Positions 1-11,694 of a stretch of DNA of 64,000 bases are shown piece after piece. Source of the stretch: Didymodactylos carnosus (Eukaryota > Rotifera > Eurotatoria > Philodinida > Philodinidae); the NCBI GenBank assembly GCA_905250885.1, contig CAJNOQ010000013.1:1-64000 (forward strand). Reading direction: 5' to 3'. The position numbers and the translations under genes are program-made. The notes under the pieces are model-generated. The model did not search any database and was not told the origin of the DNA. It worked only from the letters and a program-made list of their open reading frames with translations. Positions within the stretch are counted from its first letter, which is position 1. Each line of letters starts with the position of its first letter.

Positions 1-348
1 ACTTACTTATCTAGTTACCATTTTAGATTAGTTTGTGGCTTTATTGCACTAACTTTTTGAAAAAGAGCAAAAAATGGAGGTCGTTAGCTAGACAAGCCGC
101 AAAGTTTCATAAATTTTAAGGATTGAAGAAATAGAAGAGTTGAGCTAACTTGATTTTAGCTTAGGGTTCTGGAAAACATCCACAAACAGTCTATAAATGT
201 TGTGGCGAGTAGAAAACTGTAGTTGTAAGTGGATCAGTGGCAGTCATTAGTAGAGTCCGTTGTGAAAAAGCTTAGAATGTTTTTACACCTCAGAAGAGCA
301 TTTACTGTTATTCCAATTAGTGAAATTCGTTACAAACAGTCAACTTAC

Positions 349-939
349 TTTAACTTGATCACTTTTAACGCCTAATTGCCTAAATTCATCTGCTTTCGAT
401 TGTAATATTGATACTAGTTTTTGTTTGTCATCACAACCTTTAATGATCTCTGAATATGATGATATGAATTTTTTGCCTGCATCAGTAACTTCATTAGATG
501 TGAATAATTCTGCTTCAGTTTTAAATGCTTCAGGCACATTGTAGGCTGATTTAAGCTCAGGATGTTTAAACAACAAACTACAAGCAAAAAAGCAGTGACA
601 TCTTAGTGAAGAGTCAGTTAGTTTCAAAAATTTCTTTTAGCCAGAGGATTATAAGTGATTAATGTCTGATGGAAACTCTTACTTTTAAACATGATATAGG
701 TTTTAGTTCGCCATCCGAGTCTTATCAAGTATACAATTTAAGATTGGAATCTAAATCAAGTCTATGTCTTTCTTGAGTAAAACTCGCATATGCAACTGAT
801 ATTATACTCACTGTGCGAATGTTTTCGCTCCGATATCGTCAATTTTTTTAATTTCCGGCCAAGTTTCTTTTACATTTCTGATTATCAGTGGATTAAGTTC
901 CAGCTGTACGGTTGCCGTTTTCACATTTCCGCAACCCAT
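349..939 (-). CDS. N-terminally acylated globin-like protein, 5' part
   Basis: Two exons are visible: 812-939 (start codon at 939, donor GTGAGT) and 349-577 (acceptor TTGTAG, donor GTAAGT). Later exons (G and H helices) must lie left of the window. The protein begins MGCGNVK, a Gly2/Cys3 start typical of myristoylated and palmitoylated membrane globins. An A-helix follows (VKETWPEIKK), then GAKTFAHLLFKHPELKSAY, which is a strong globin signature. Exon 2 aligns without gaps to the E and F helices of ordinary globins, ending LGVKSDQVK. In that alignment the distal histidine position is Ala (DAGKK) and the proximal histidine position, four residues before the Gly of LGV, is Phe. Haem binding in the usual way therefore looks unlikely. 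The globin fold call is from recognised sequence pattern; loss of haem is inference. Role unknown; possibly a membrane-tethered sensor or scaffold. Confidence 0.72.
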
Positions 940-940
940 T

Positions 941-1970
941 TTTTAAACTGAAAAACAAATAAGTTGTTGTTTTATGATGATTTCAATAAATTTTTTAAAA
1001 TCAGGTCGTTACTTGATCAGAAGACAAAAATTTTATTTTATTGAATAAGCATTTCTTTAAAAGGAAGAGTAACAGTTTTTTGTATTTTGCAAACGAAACA
1101 TACAAAGCAGAACAGAGAAAAAAATTGTCTTCTCTCTTTTTTCAAATTTTTCTGTTGTTTGTTCTGAAATTTCTTTCACTCTTTGTCTGATTTTTAAGAT
1201 AAAGTCTTTCTTTCGTGTATATAGAAATGTCTATGTCAAGTGGGAGAGGAGCATAAATCCATGATTAACTAGCGATAGTCAAAGGTATATGTGAGTGTGA
1301 GAGAGAGAGAAGAGAGAAAAAATAATAATATGATTTGTTAAAAGTGTATTTTACAACTGGGAGATATTGGATGATGAACCAACAAAAGAGGAAAAGTATA
1401 ATTTTTAACTTTTTATTTTAAAGAAATAACTAACTGAATGTAAAGATATTAATCGTTTTTGTCAGACAGTGAATAGTTAAATTTTAGATTTCTGAAATAA
1501 TTCACCACCATAATTCATTGAATGTCTACTTTTGAGACCAAGAAAAGAAATATTTAAGATCTTCTTGCTGTATTGTAAGGAGTATTTTTACACTCTTTGT
1601 TTGGTATGTTTTAGCCTATGTATTTAATCGTATTTAGAATTATATTATTATAAAATCGACCTTTATTCTAATGAAAATTTGATTACGTTTTTGTCTCCTC
1701 AACAGGAATCGTATCTTTCTATGAAAATGCTTTTGTGGTTTCATGTGATTTAGTTTTTTCTAAATCGTTCGGTGCGTTTATTTACATATATAAGACAGAA
1801 TGATATCGATAAGACAAGTGTATAATCTGTCAATGGACATTTTTGTGTTTTCACTCCATACCCTATAAACAATCAATGGTGAAGTGGTCAACAAAAATAA
1901 AGAGAGAAATAGAGTAGAGTACATTTAGATTAGATAATAAGCACTTGGCGGTGATTTTAACTCCAAGTGA
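941..1970. other. intergenic, no gene seen
   Basis: AT-rich sequence upstream of the globin-like gene. It contains a short GA-rich tract near 1295-1320 and nothing that reads as a conserved exon on either strand. Confidence 0.5.
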
Positions 1971-3205
1971 AGTAAGTCCAACACAAGCCAGTTTCGTTTG
2001 CTTCATCATTTCTTGTCTATTGAAAATTAAACATTGCTGTTTTCGAACATTATATGCCGTAGAAAAATAGAGAAACAAAAAGAAATATTATTATCTTGAA
2101 GTTGATTTCGTCTCTCTCATTTTACTACTAACTGAAAGTTATGTGCTTATAGTTCTTTCTGTCTGAAGACTATTTGCCATCAGGAATGATATAATTTTTT
2201 CGAAAAGTCTCCATTTTCTCAAGAAATTCGTTTATCCCAATGTTGATGTTTTTTTAATGAAAAATTCGTATTACTACAACTTAAAAAAGATCTGGTACTG
2301 TAACATGCACAAACAATTAAAAGAAGGGAAATAAAATGATTTTCGGTTGTATACCGAGGGAACCGCACAATACATCTGCCTATCTTTTTATCATTCAGAT
2401 CGCTTGTGTCATTGGTGCATTTAGATTACTTATGAGTTATATTTAAAAGTATTGAAAGATGCTACTATTTGGAATGAAAATAAGTACGATTTCTGACAAT
2501 GAATGAGGAAGTGGGAATGCTAGAGTAGTACCTCGTACTAATAAATGACAAAAATGTTAATATGACAAAACGTCTATTTATATGTTGATGCCGGAACAAT
2601 ATTGACGTCTGTCACGGCCAAAGCAAACCACATACTTCAGTATGGTTTATTCAAGATTCATTTCGTTTAAAGTGATCGAAAATAAAGCGATAGATGAACG
2701 TGATCTCACCATAACGTAATAAAACAACTTGACTATACGTATTAAACTAAATAGAGGAGTTTTCGTAGCTACTTTATAAGACAAGGTATAACTTGATCTT
2801 GTTTTATTTTAGAGGTTTAAGATTAGAAAAGAACATTGCCTGTAGAAACAATCATGACTTAACAATACTTTTTTGGAATATCGTTACAAATGAGCTTCAT
2901 TTAGGTGTACTGAAAAACAACAAAAAAACCGGAGAACAAGGAAAATATAACAAAGGTGTATATAGATGTGGGAAGACCAGCGCATATTATTCCTGATGCT
3001 AAATAGTCTTCAGTCAGAAAGAGCTATAAGCACATCACTTTCAGTTAATAGCAAAATGAGAGAGACGAAATCAACTTCAGAATGATAATATTTCTTTTTG
3101 TTTCTCTATTTTTCTGCAGTATATGATGTTTGAAAACAGCAATGTTTAATTTTCAATAGACAAGAAATGATGAAGCAAACGAAAATAGCTTGTGTTGGAC
3201 GTAAT
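1971..3205. mobile_element. Long-armed inverted-repeat (foldback/MITE-like) element
   Basis: The stretch 1971-2187 is repeated in reverse complement at about 2988-3205, for example GAAGACTATTT near 2165 against AAATAGTCTTC near 3002, and GTCCAACACAAGCC against its complement at the outer ends. The arms are about 215 bp with scattered mismatches and a few small gaps, and enclose about 800 bp of unrelated AT-rich sequence. No transposase is readable inside. This is the form of a non-autonomous DNA transposon or foldback element. Family not assigned and no clear target duplication seen. Confidence 0.7.
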
Positions 3206-3297
3206 TGAAATTGAAAGCGATGGTCCTCCTCCGACACTATGCGATCGTTAAGTAAAAAAGCTTTATCTTCTTTTGGACATCGTATGATTAAGTAAGC

Positions 3298-3731
3298 GCC
3301 TTGTCCACGTAATGGCAGAGATGTCACAGCGTTGCTTTTTTTGCTCATTTTGTTTCGACTATAACTCCGAAAGTAAAACTCGTAGAGAGTTCGGAGACGT
3401 TTTAAATTGTAGAAAAAACTGTTTTCTACATTTTGAGATCTGATCAGACTCTAGAAAACCGATCTTAAATAAACTGTGGTCAAAAAGCTGAGATCTACAC
3501 CTTTGGTTTTTATTATTAAAAAGCAGGTCTCAGTATTTGGATTACACTTTTACGAGGATACATTTTCTAGAGTCTGAACAGATCTTAAAATGTAGAAAAC
3601 AGTTTTTTCTATAATTTAAAACGCCTTCGAACTCTCTACGGCTTTTAGCTTCGGACTTATAGTCAAAACAAAATAAGCAAAAAAAGCAACGCTGTGACAT
3701 TTCTGCCATAGGAGTATCGTGGATAAGCTAT
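3298..3731. mobile_element. Compact foldback element, ~160 bp arms
   Basis: Sequence 3298-3456 (from TTGTCCACG through GTCACAGCGTTGC to CAGACTCTAGAAAA) recurs inverted at 3563-3731, leaving a loop of about 105 bp. Arms match closely apart from small indels such as an extra few bases near the outer end. The structure could fold into one long hairpin. It lies directly beside the 1971-3205 element but its arms are unrelated to it. No coding capacity; a MITE-like DNA transposon remnant is the simplest reading. Confidence 0.75.
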
Positions 3732-3917
3732 AAGGTTATTCTCCACAATAAACGCGATAGATATTATTGCTGAAGAAAGAAGAGAGTTTTTAGAAATATT
3801 CTTCCATAAGCCAACTATATATATCGGCAGAAGCATTCGGCGGCATCTGCCAGATGATGAACTCCTTTATTTTTCTAAACGTTTAATAGATGACATGAGT
3901 TTTTTTTTATATATATT

Positions 3918-4217
3918 CTACTCATCACAGTAATCTTCACCATCAATCACTCTGTCTTCTTCTCTTTCTCGTCCAAATATATAATTTTCCACGCGTTTAT
4001 ACGCTTCTGAACGTAAAATAGGTCCAAATACCATAAATACAAAACCCAGAAAACATAATATAGATAAAACGATAATAACAGCATAACTGGACACCATTGA
4101 CGGACGTAGGATTAGTGATTGTTGATAATTATTGTCAGACGATGCTGTATCATTCGATATATTATTAATAATATTTATAGTTAGTTTAGATACACTTTGA
4201 CTGAAATTTGAGTTCAT
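3918..4217 (-). CDS. Small single-pass membrane protein, hypothetical
   Basis: Intact ATG-to-stop frame of 99 codons. Not recognised as a family member. Residues about 1-42 are Ser/Asn/Thr-rich with possible N-glycosylation sequons (NFS, NIS, NDT). Residues about 43-66 form one hydrophobic segment (VIIVLSILCFLGFVFMVFG) followed by a basic stretch (RSEAYKR) and an acidic tail (REREEDRVIDGEDYCDE). This suggests outside N-terminus, one membrane span and a short charged cytoplasmic tail, without a cleavable signal peptide. The layout resembles that of small ion-channel accessory subunits, but sequence likeness is too weak to claim it. It could also be a last exon of a larger gene, although no obvious acceptor was needed for the start. 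Confidence 0.5.
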   Translation of the reverse strand: MNSNFSQSVSKLTINIINNISNDTASSDNNYQQSLILRPSMVSSYAVIIVLSILCFLGFVFMVFGPILRSEAYKRVENYIFGREREEDRVIDGEDYCDE

Positions 4218-5516
4218 TCACGCGTTTTTTCATCTTGTTGGTAGTAGATACATGTTTGTTGCTGATGGAAGGATGGGGTATTGGTCGTCGATAAATAAAC
4301 TACTAGTTAATCATTGAATCATTTATATCTAAAAGAAAAAGTTAAAAATGATTTCTACATATGAATGAGTTATTTTTTCTTGATCATTTGATTATCTGAT
4401 CACTTGCATCTAACTCAATTCAGTTCGAAACATGAGAATGTCTTCTTGTTAAAAAGATTATTTATCTTAATCCCATTGGAGTCTGAAAATGATGCTTTCT
4501 AAAAACTTTGAAAAAAAAAAATTATTATCGTTAAAAATAAAAAAAACAACCATAACAATTCGAAAACGTCTTGTACTTTCTCTTCTCTAATGTAGAAAAT
4601 TTATTTAAGTCATTTATATAGACGTCATTCAATAATTATATTATTTGTATTACATTTCTTTTCTTCTCTTGTGGGAAATATATTTTAATTAAACTCTATA
4701 CATGTGTTCGACCATCAAATTAATCATTAATATCTGAAGATAAAAATGTCCATATGTTGTCAAAATGCAAAGTTGAAAGTAGAAACGTCGAATGTATATT
4801 AGGAGTGATAATGAGATAGGATGATAAGATCATCATTCATGACGTGTATACCAATCTAAAAAACTTTTTTTTGTTTCATATACTGCTATTTTACGTTTAT
4901 ACGACCAGTTGGTCTTCAATTTTAGGAAAGATGTTTACCGATATTTTTTTATCATAGCGAAAAACAATTTTATTCAGAACATTTTAATTAAGTAGATGAT
5001 GTTACTTAAGCGAATTTCACTTTAGAAGAATATATAGAAAATGATGAAAATGCCTATTTTGTTCTGAATTAACAGCAGTTCTATATACTAAAGGATAAAT
5101 AATTTATGTAACCAGGGAAATTATATGATCATTTTACGCGTGTACTTTTGTCACTTTTCAAATATATATTTCTTTATTGTTCATTTGTATTTATTTATTT
5201 ATTCTCTTGTTCTTATGTTAGAGGCGCCATTTTACGCGTCCATTATTTGTATATTCTCCCATATGTTTATGATGTTTTTCAATTGAACGAAAAAATTAAT
5301 ACAAATATTTCGATCGAGTTTTTTTGTTGTTTTTTTTATTGATTGTATTCATTCGATCATATTTGTCTATAGTTTATTATGTCGTAAATTTAAATCATTA
5401 CTCAAATAACAACAAACATATTATGTTAAATTTTTGTTAGTACTGTTGATGTTTTATTATCGTAAAAATATGAAACATTGGTTCATTTGATCATACCTAT
5501 ACATAGTTTCTAAGTA
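4218..5516. other. intergenic, no gene seen
   Basis: Very AT-rich, with homopolymer A and T runs. No conserved exon pattern seen on either strand; the short open frames here are low-complexity. Confidence 0.5.
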
Positions 5517-6215
5517 ATGATGTCTATTTGTTCTTCACATGAAGATTTTCTATCTCTAACTGTGAGTGAAGATTCAACAGTTAGTGAGGGTACACGTCGT
5601 CTATTATCACCTTATAATCGTAATCGATTTAGTGCACTTAATCGTGATATTAATATGGAATTATCAAAAGTTAAAGATATGTTTCGATCAATTACAATTG
5701 ATTTAAATTCATTCAATGGTCAACCGGATCAATTAAAAGATTTTAAAGAAAAAATTCGTCATATTAATCGTATTTTATTAGCTGTTAAACAACGAAAAGA
5801 TATTTTAGATGATAAAAATGAACAAATGTTATTAGATTTACAAAATCATGTATGGGAAATAGCTAAATACTCTGTTCGTATTGAAATATATTTATGTACA
5901 CTTGAACGATTAAAAAATTCTGCTAATGAATTATTACAAATGACTAAAAGATATTATCAAACACCTGATTCAAATGAAAAATATTATAATGATATTTTAG
6001 AATTAGGTAAACGTTTAAAAGATGAAACAAAATTAATAGAATCACGTGCACGTATAGATTGTCAAAATGTTATTTTACATGAAAATTTAGAGAAAATACA
6101 ACGACGTTGTTCAATCATTATGAATAGTAGTGAACGACAAAAATTAAAATCATTAAGAAATTTTCATGTAAAAAAAGCCACATTAAATCATTGTCGTAAT
6201 CGTTTATTAGATTAA
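5517..6215 (+). CDS. Coiled-coil hypothetical protein, single exon
   Basis: Uninterrupted 232-codon frame starting at tandem ATG codons and ending TAA, with an AATAAA signal about 10 bases later. Codon use (TTA, CGT, AAA rich) matches the other genes of the window, so it is probably expressed. Residues 1-35 are Ser/Thr-rich; residues about 38-230 are highly charged and helical, with heptad-like spacing (e.g. LKDFKEKIRHINRILLAVKQ and ILELGKRLKDETKLIESRAR), suggesting a coiled-coil or spectrin-like helical bundle. No signal peptide, membrane span or catalytic motif. Family not recognised. Confidence 0.6.
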   Translation: MMSICSSHEDFLSLTVSEDSTVSEGTRRLLSPYNRNRFSALNRDINMELSKVKDMFRSITIDLNSFNGQPDQLKDFKEKIRHINRILLAVKQRKDILDDKNEQMLLDLQNHVWEIAKYSVRIEIYLCTLERLKNSANELLQMTKRYYQTPDSNEKYYNDILELGKRLKDETKLIESRARIDCQNVILHENLEKIQRRCSIIMNSSERQKLKSLRNFHVKKATLNHCRNRLLD

Positions 6216-9200
6216 AAAAGAGAAAAATAAATTTTTTTAGATATATAGAATGTTCTTATAACTAAACTGTCAGTGAGAATCTTAAAAAATAATTTGATAA
6301 ACAACAAAAATGGCGTTTATATATTTAATGTGTCACATTCTAACTGCAATCCATGATTAATGATCTACTTAATAAACATGACAAAATCGTCATATTATGA
6401 TCTCTATCTCTCAACAATAAGCATATGGTGACAGCTGTACAATTTTCATCACTATAATAATAGGAAAAATTAACTATAATTAAGTGCGATGATCTCGCTC
6501 TTGGTGTTATATATTTATTTCTATAGCATTTCATTCATATATTCTCCGTAAATAATTTGTTGACTTTAATCAGATGTCATGACCTAAAATCCTAAATTAA
6601 CACAAAAGTAGCTAATTTTTTATTACTCTGACATAGAAAAAGTAAACATGCAGTTTGAATTTGATAAAGGTAGAACTGTTAAGATATTTATTCGATTTAT
6701 CAATGATTATTGTTAATGTCAGTATTTTTAGAAATATGTAGACTAGCAATTCCTGTAGAAAGAGCAAAGAGTGAATAAGACAGAATTTTGTAATTGACTG
6801 AATTGACTGAATTTTTTCTGAAGAAAAAATGAACAGACAATAGTCATAGCTATGGCAAGTAACGCAAGCCCTTGGCCAAACTCATTTTTTGCTAATTTCG
6901 CGTCCAACCGTTAAGATTTAAAACCGTAAACTCTGAGAATTTCGGTGTCTTTTAATGCCGAATTTATGAGAAAAACAAATAAAAACTATCAAAGCTGAAC
7001 TGTTTAAAAATCAGATACGCATCTTGGAGTATGTGGTGGATTTCTACAAGATTATACCTGTTTGAATACCCATTTTTAAGAGATTGTTAGTCACGATGTC
7101 CACCATAGACTAAGGATAGATAAAAAAGATAAAATTTCTCAGGTTCACGAGTTTCATAAACAAAAAAATGAAGTCGTCCTAGTTCCTAACGAATTTGAAT
7201 TATGTTCTGTTTGAAGCGCATAGATTGTGATAAAAAAAAAATACTTGCCTCATGAGAAAAATTAATGGTGATTATATTTTTACGATTATACTTGATAATA
7301 TGTATATATTTTTAATATATTGTCAGACATGATTGATAGAAGCATTCTTTTAAAAACAAAAATAAGAATTCTAGAGAAGAATAAAGCATGTGTATATTTT
7401 TAAGAACATATATTATCTCCGTTAATCAAAAAAATATTTTTAGTGCATTACCATTTCACTTTTTTTTCTTTTTTTCGTTTTCACTCGATAGAAGGAGAAA
7501 AAGAAAAAAACATTCTATAGAGATAATAAGTGTAGGCTACTTATAGACCATTGACGTATAATATTTTGTATGTAAGTGAAAGTAGATAAAAAGGAGAAAG
7601 CAAAACAATTCGGAATTAAGATAATTGACAATAAAGAGACAGTTTTCTCAAGGAAACTGTTGACGTCACATACATGCTAGTGCCAGAAGTCTTACGACGA
7701 TAGTTTGTCTAAATGTTTTCTTTGTTATTTTGAGTATGGATATGCATATATATTAACATACTGTTTTATGAATAAATAATTATCCACTCTATCTTGCTCT
7801 CTACTTACATCTATCAAGACACATAAATTAAAAAGTATTCTTTCCAGTATTTTGAAAGAGATACCCGTCTAACAAGTTTTAAACACACAAGTCCCTAGCT
7901 TTTTTGAACTATCTTTTTCATCACTAAGACTCTCTCGTTGTTGTTTCTCATTTGTAGTTACAGATGTGTTTCAGAAGTTAGATTAGATTAGTCATGTTCA
8001 GTTTTAAAACATACAAGAAGACAATCACTTTAGTTTCTGTTATTGATTGCATTAAAATTTTGATGATACCTTGATACTAGCTTTCTACTGAATTCACTTA
8101 CGAAAAAATTAATAGTCGATATCAGTCTTTCTGCAATATAGATAAAATCTTTCTCATTACCCTTAAAATATTTTTAATCTAAAATAAATATCGAACAGCA
8201 AAAACAGTGGCAAATAAAAAAATTGTTGAGAAAATCGGCCAATGTTTATATGATTTTTGCCAATTTTTAACCATGCAAATCGCCATTTAAATGATCGACG
8301 AAAATATTTTTAACTGTTTCTAAATCTGCGTGCAATATCGTTACAGTAAGCAGAATTTCTTCTTGTTAATGATACAATCAATTGAATGCAATATGAAATG
8401 CGCAATTTTTCTTTCTTTTCTTCTGCCTCGATATATCTCATCATTATTTCCCCATATTTGTCTCCGATAAACTGTAAAAAAGCGGTATTAGTGAGCTGCT
8501 CTTGCTCCTGAAATGAAAATAGACATCAGGAACAGATTGTCTATGAGCTCTTCGAATACTGAACATGAGTACTATTTCAATAAACTCAGAGTATTTTCTA
8601 AAGCCGTCTCCTTTGTCTTTGACAGCTAGCTTCATGGTTGATTATTTCATGCTTATCATCATTATTAAAAATGATACTGATTTCTTCTTTGCTCGTTCGT
8701 GTCATGTTGAATGGCATCGTGGTTGAAGTCAATAATCGACATGAGAGGTATGAAGATAAACATTAACAACTCTTATATTAATCGTATGAGACACTGAGAA
8801 TGTGGTGGTAAAGAGTTCGTCAAAAAACTTTTTAAAGCGTACATGTTTAACGAATTACTAGTATTCATCAGGCGTAATATTGACATTATTCAGTAAAGCT
8901 CTGTTACAATAGAAGTGATTAGTCAATTAATTTTGATGATAACTATAGAGAGAGACAGCAGGCACTGCACAGATCATAAGATTGAGAAACTAATAAATTC
9001 GTCATTGGGGATGAGAATTTATTTTGCTTATTGACTTTAAACGTTAACCGAAGAAATATCTTCTTGTCCTTGTTGTTGGAGCTATCGATGAACTTGACAC
9101 GTTTCATGGTGGCATGATAGTAAGTACCCTATATGTTATGTTAGAATCACGATACGATGATATCTTCCTTCTTTATTTCTACCCACTGTTCGTCCCACTG

Positions 9201-9523
9201 TTCTTTCTTATTTATCTTTGACAAGAACTAAAATAGGTAAGCTATAATGCTTCTTTCGTATACAATACAGTTTTAATAAGAGAAAAAAATATTGCCACAA
9301 CTTCTCAAGGGAGCATTAAATGCATAAAAAGCTGCGGAGATCATTACTAATCTGACATAACAGAGACTTTCTGACGCTACGAATCTAGAGGTATTTGTTT
9401 CACACAAATATTTGTCAATGGAACACTATTAACTATGTTTTGCACTGTCCATTAGAAAAAGCTATGCTAGTAATTATCTTTGAATAGCTTTTGACCTTGG
9501 ACACATGAGAGAAATCTCGAAAA
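6216..9523. other. intergenic, no gene seen
   Basis: About 3.3 kb of AT-rich sequence downstream of the coiled-coil ORF. Open frames are short and without family resemblance. No tRNA or clear repeat was read here. Confidence 0.45.
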
Positions 9524-10018
9524 TAAATCAGAACATACGTTGTAGACCATTCTACATCTCGTGCAAATGTTTGTTTCCACAATAAATCGAGAAAACCTAG
9601 TGAACATCAGGTTGAACATAAGTTTTAAGAAGAATTTTCATGTTTTAGATATGAGAATACAATAATAAAACATTGGTATCTTTCTTAACATAAAACTACC
9701 ACTTCAAACGGTAAGAATATGATTCAATAAGCTGAATGAATACTTAGAAAACTAAAAAACACTCAATCTTAAGATGGTTTTCTAGAAATCGCATAGATAT
9801 GAAAAGGTTCCTGCCAGCATGAACTCAAATATAACAGATTTTACGAAACTTTCAAATGGTTTGATTAGACATTGTGCGATATAGTTTTATTTTTGTATAT
9901 TTTTATGAAAAATGGTTGTCTCGAAACTTATGTTCACTAGGTTCTCTCACTTATTTCTGAAAGTCAACATTTCCATAAGTTTTACAATGGCCTATAACCT
10001 ATGTTCTGATTTAGTTGT
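9524..10018. mobile_element. Decayed inverted-repeat element
   Basis: The left arm starts near AAATCAGAACATACGTTGTAG (about 9527) and passes through CCTAGTGAACAT. The right arm, read in reverse complement from about 10018, shows AAATCAGAACATAGGTTATAG and again CCTAGTGAACATAAGTTT. Arms are roughly 120 bp with many mismatches, so the copy is older than most others here. The middle is AT-rich and non-coding. Confidence 0.55.
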
Positions 10019-10320
10019 AAGATTTATCTCACATGTCAAGGGTCGACTTTGGGCTTCCTCGAAAACTGATAGCATCGAGAATCGATTATAGATGGAGAGG
10101 TTTGATTTGTATGACAATACAAAAGACGCTTGGGACCATCTTTTTTTGTATCCAGTTATGTATATTTGATAATTGGAAAATACATTTTCATAGAATTCAC
10201 TTTTATGAAAGATATTTAAATTTCCTTGTCTGCAATATCACAGAAATCGCAGCTTTATCTTTAAGAAAGAGTTAGTCAAAAACAGCAGTGTTTTTAAACG
10301 GATAGTAGTAGTATTCTTAG

Positions 10321-10804
10321 TACCCTAGTGAAATTTCTTGTACTCAAGATCCTGGGTCAAGAAATGTCACAAGATCTTGGAAAAAACACCAAGAAGTCAA
10401 GATCTTGGATTCTTGAATCTTTCACTCAAGATGTTGCAAGAGCCTGAGTGAAAAATTTTCTGTACATTTTGTTTTTATTTATGACAGTCATAGCCATCGG
10501 ATATACGACCATATAGTCATAGGTTCTTCCTTAAACAACTATGATCAAGAAGCAAAAATAGTTTAAGTTATTCTAAATGTGAAAATATTCGTACTTATAT
10601 TTATACAAGAGTGTAAAACAAAACGATGATTCAAAGATTTCCAAGATCTTGGTACAAGAAGTCAAGAAATTACAAAATGTTCAAGATCTTGACTTCTTGA
10701 AATTTCTTGAATTCTTACATTTTCTTACCAAGATCTTGAATCAAGATCTTGCTGAAAAATTTCACAAAGTCAAAATCTTGGTTACAAGAAGTTTCAGTAG
10801 GGTG
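10321..10804. mobile_element. Foldback element built from CAAGATCTTG palindromes
   Basis: The ends are inverted: CCCTAGTGAAATTTCTTGTA at about 10323 and, on the other strand from 10803, CCCTACTGAAACTTCTTGTA. Inside are six exact copies of the palindrome CAAGATCTTG (near 10370, 10398, 10642, 10682, 10730, 10742) plus variants (CAAGATCCTG, CAAGATGTTG, CAAAATCTTG), in two clusters separated by about 180 bp of ordinary AT-rich DNA. No coding potential. It looks like a non-autonomous transposon whose subterminal regions are made of short palindromic motifs, which in some families are transposase-binding sites. Confidence 0.65.
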
Positions 10805-10995
10805 CAAATCTCCGCATGTGTTACGTTGTTTATACATACACGTAATAATAAGAATGGAGTTATGCTTGTATGCAATGTAATAAGACACATATAATGTTAA
10901 ACAAATAAAACTCATAATGTCTTGATAACAACTTATGCAGTTGAGAAAATAATCATATACGAGACTTTTAAGTGAATGATAATTGTTTTCTTTTT

Positions 10996-11552
10996 CTTTT
11001 AGATAAAGTGATTACTCAAAATCTAAATTTACATCATATTGAATTGTATAAGACTGATTCTTCAAAAATTTTGAATATATATCAAATTGTTATGGTTTTA
11101 AATTGTGCTACACACGATATGCAAGTGTCATCGATCAATGGTTATTGAAATCGAATAATGTTGCATTAATCATTTCATCAACATTGTTCACTATCACAAA
11201 TTCTAATAAGATAATGAAAAAGAAGCAGGACAATTACAATAATCTAACAAAATTGTTTCAGAATAGTAGAGATATATGTCTATTATTTGAAAATCACGAT
11301 ACTGTATTTAATATTGCTCTCTGTGTCAAAGATCTATCATATTATTTAGATAAATGTCGGCGAAATTCCGTTTTCATTCTTATTGATCACACGAGAGTGA
11401 AAGATGAACATAGATCAGTGGAATATGCATATAGTAAATCTTCCTTGGGAAACGTTATTCATACACTTATTGATACAGCTCACTATAATGGCAGTCTTCC
11501 TTCTACCTGGGTTTATAATTACGAGTGGAACAAATACTGTCCAGATCATTAA
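10996..11552 (+). pseudogene. Decayed coding patch, family unknown
   Basis: After an acceptor-like TTTCTTTTAG near 11001 a frame reads DKVITQNLNLHHIELYKTD, then a clean frame in another phase runs 11103-11552 (about 149 codons: SVIDQWLLKSNN, IALCVKDLSYYLDKCRR, NVIHTLIDTAHYNGSLPSTW). The composition is protein-like and more complex than background, but no family was recognised and the two parts are out of phase. Either a broken gene or an exon with an intron boundary I could not place. Confidence 0.3.
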
Positions 11553-11596
11553 CGGTATTGATCATATTTCATTTGCTGTATTCTGTATTATTATTT

Positions 11597-11694
11597 TCAC
11601 CTTTGGTGACAACACAATGTGGTGTTTATTGTGTTTCTAACACAGGCAAAGATCAGATAAAAGTCTTTATAAAAAAGACACTGTGAGCAGCGAT
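11597..11694. repeat. Direct repeat copy 1 (~100 bp)
   Basis: The block beginning ACCTTTGGTGACAACACAAT and containing AGGCAAAGATCAGATAAA recurs in the same orientation at 13510-13606 with about 10% differences. The two copies bracket 1.8 kb holding the TGA-interrupted frame. Confidence 0.7.

Noticed and set aside
10649-10915. Overlapping open frames on both strands at 10.65-10.9 kb
   Set aside because: They are translations of the CAAGATCTTG palindrome array, which reads open on both strands; not genes.
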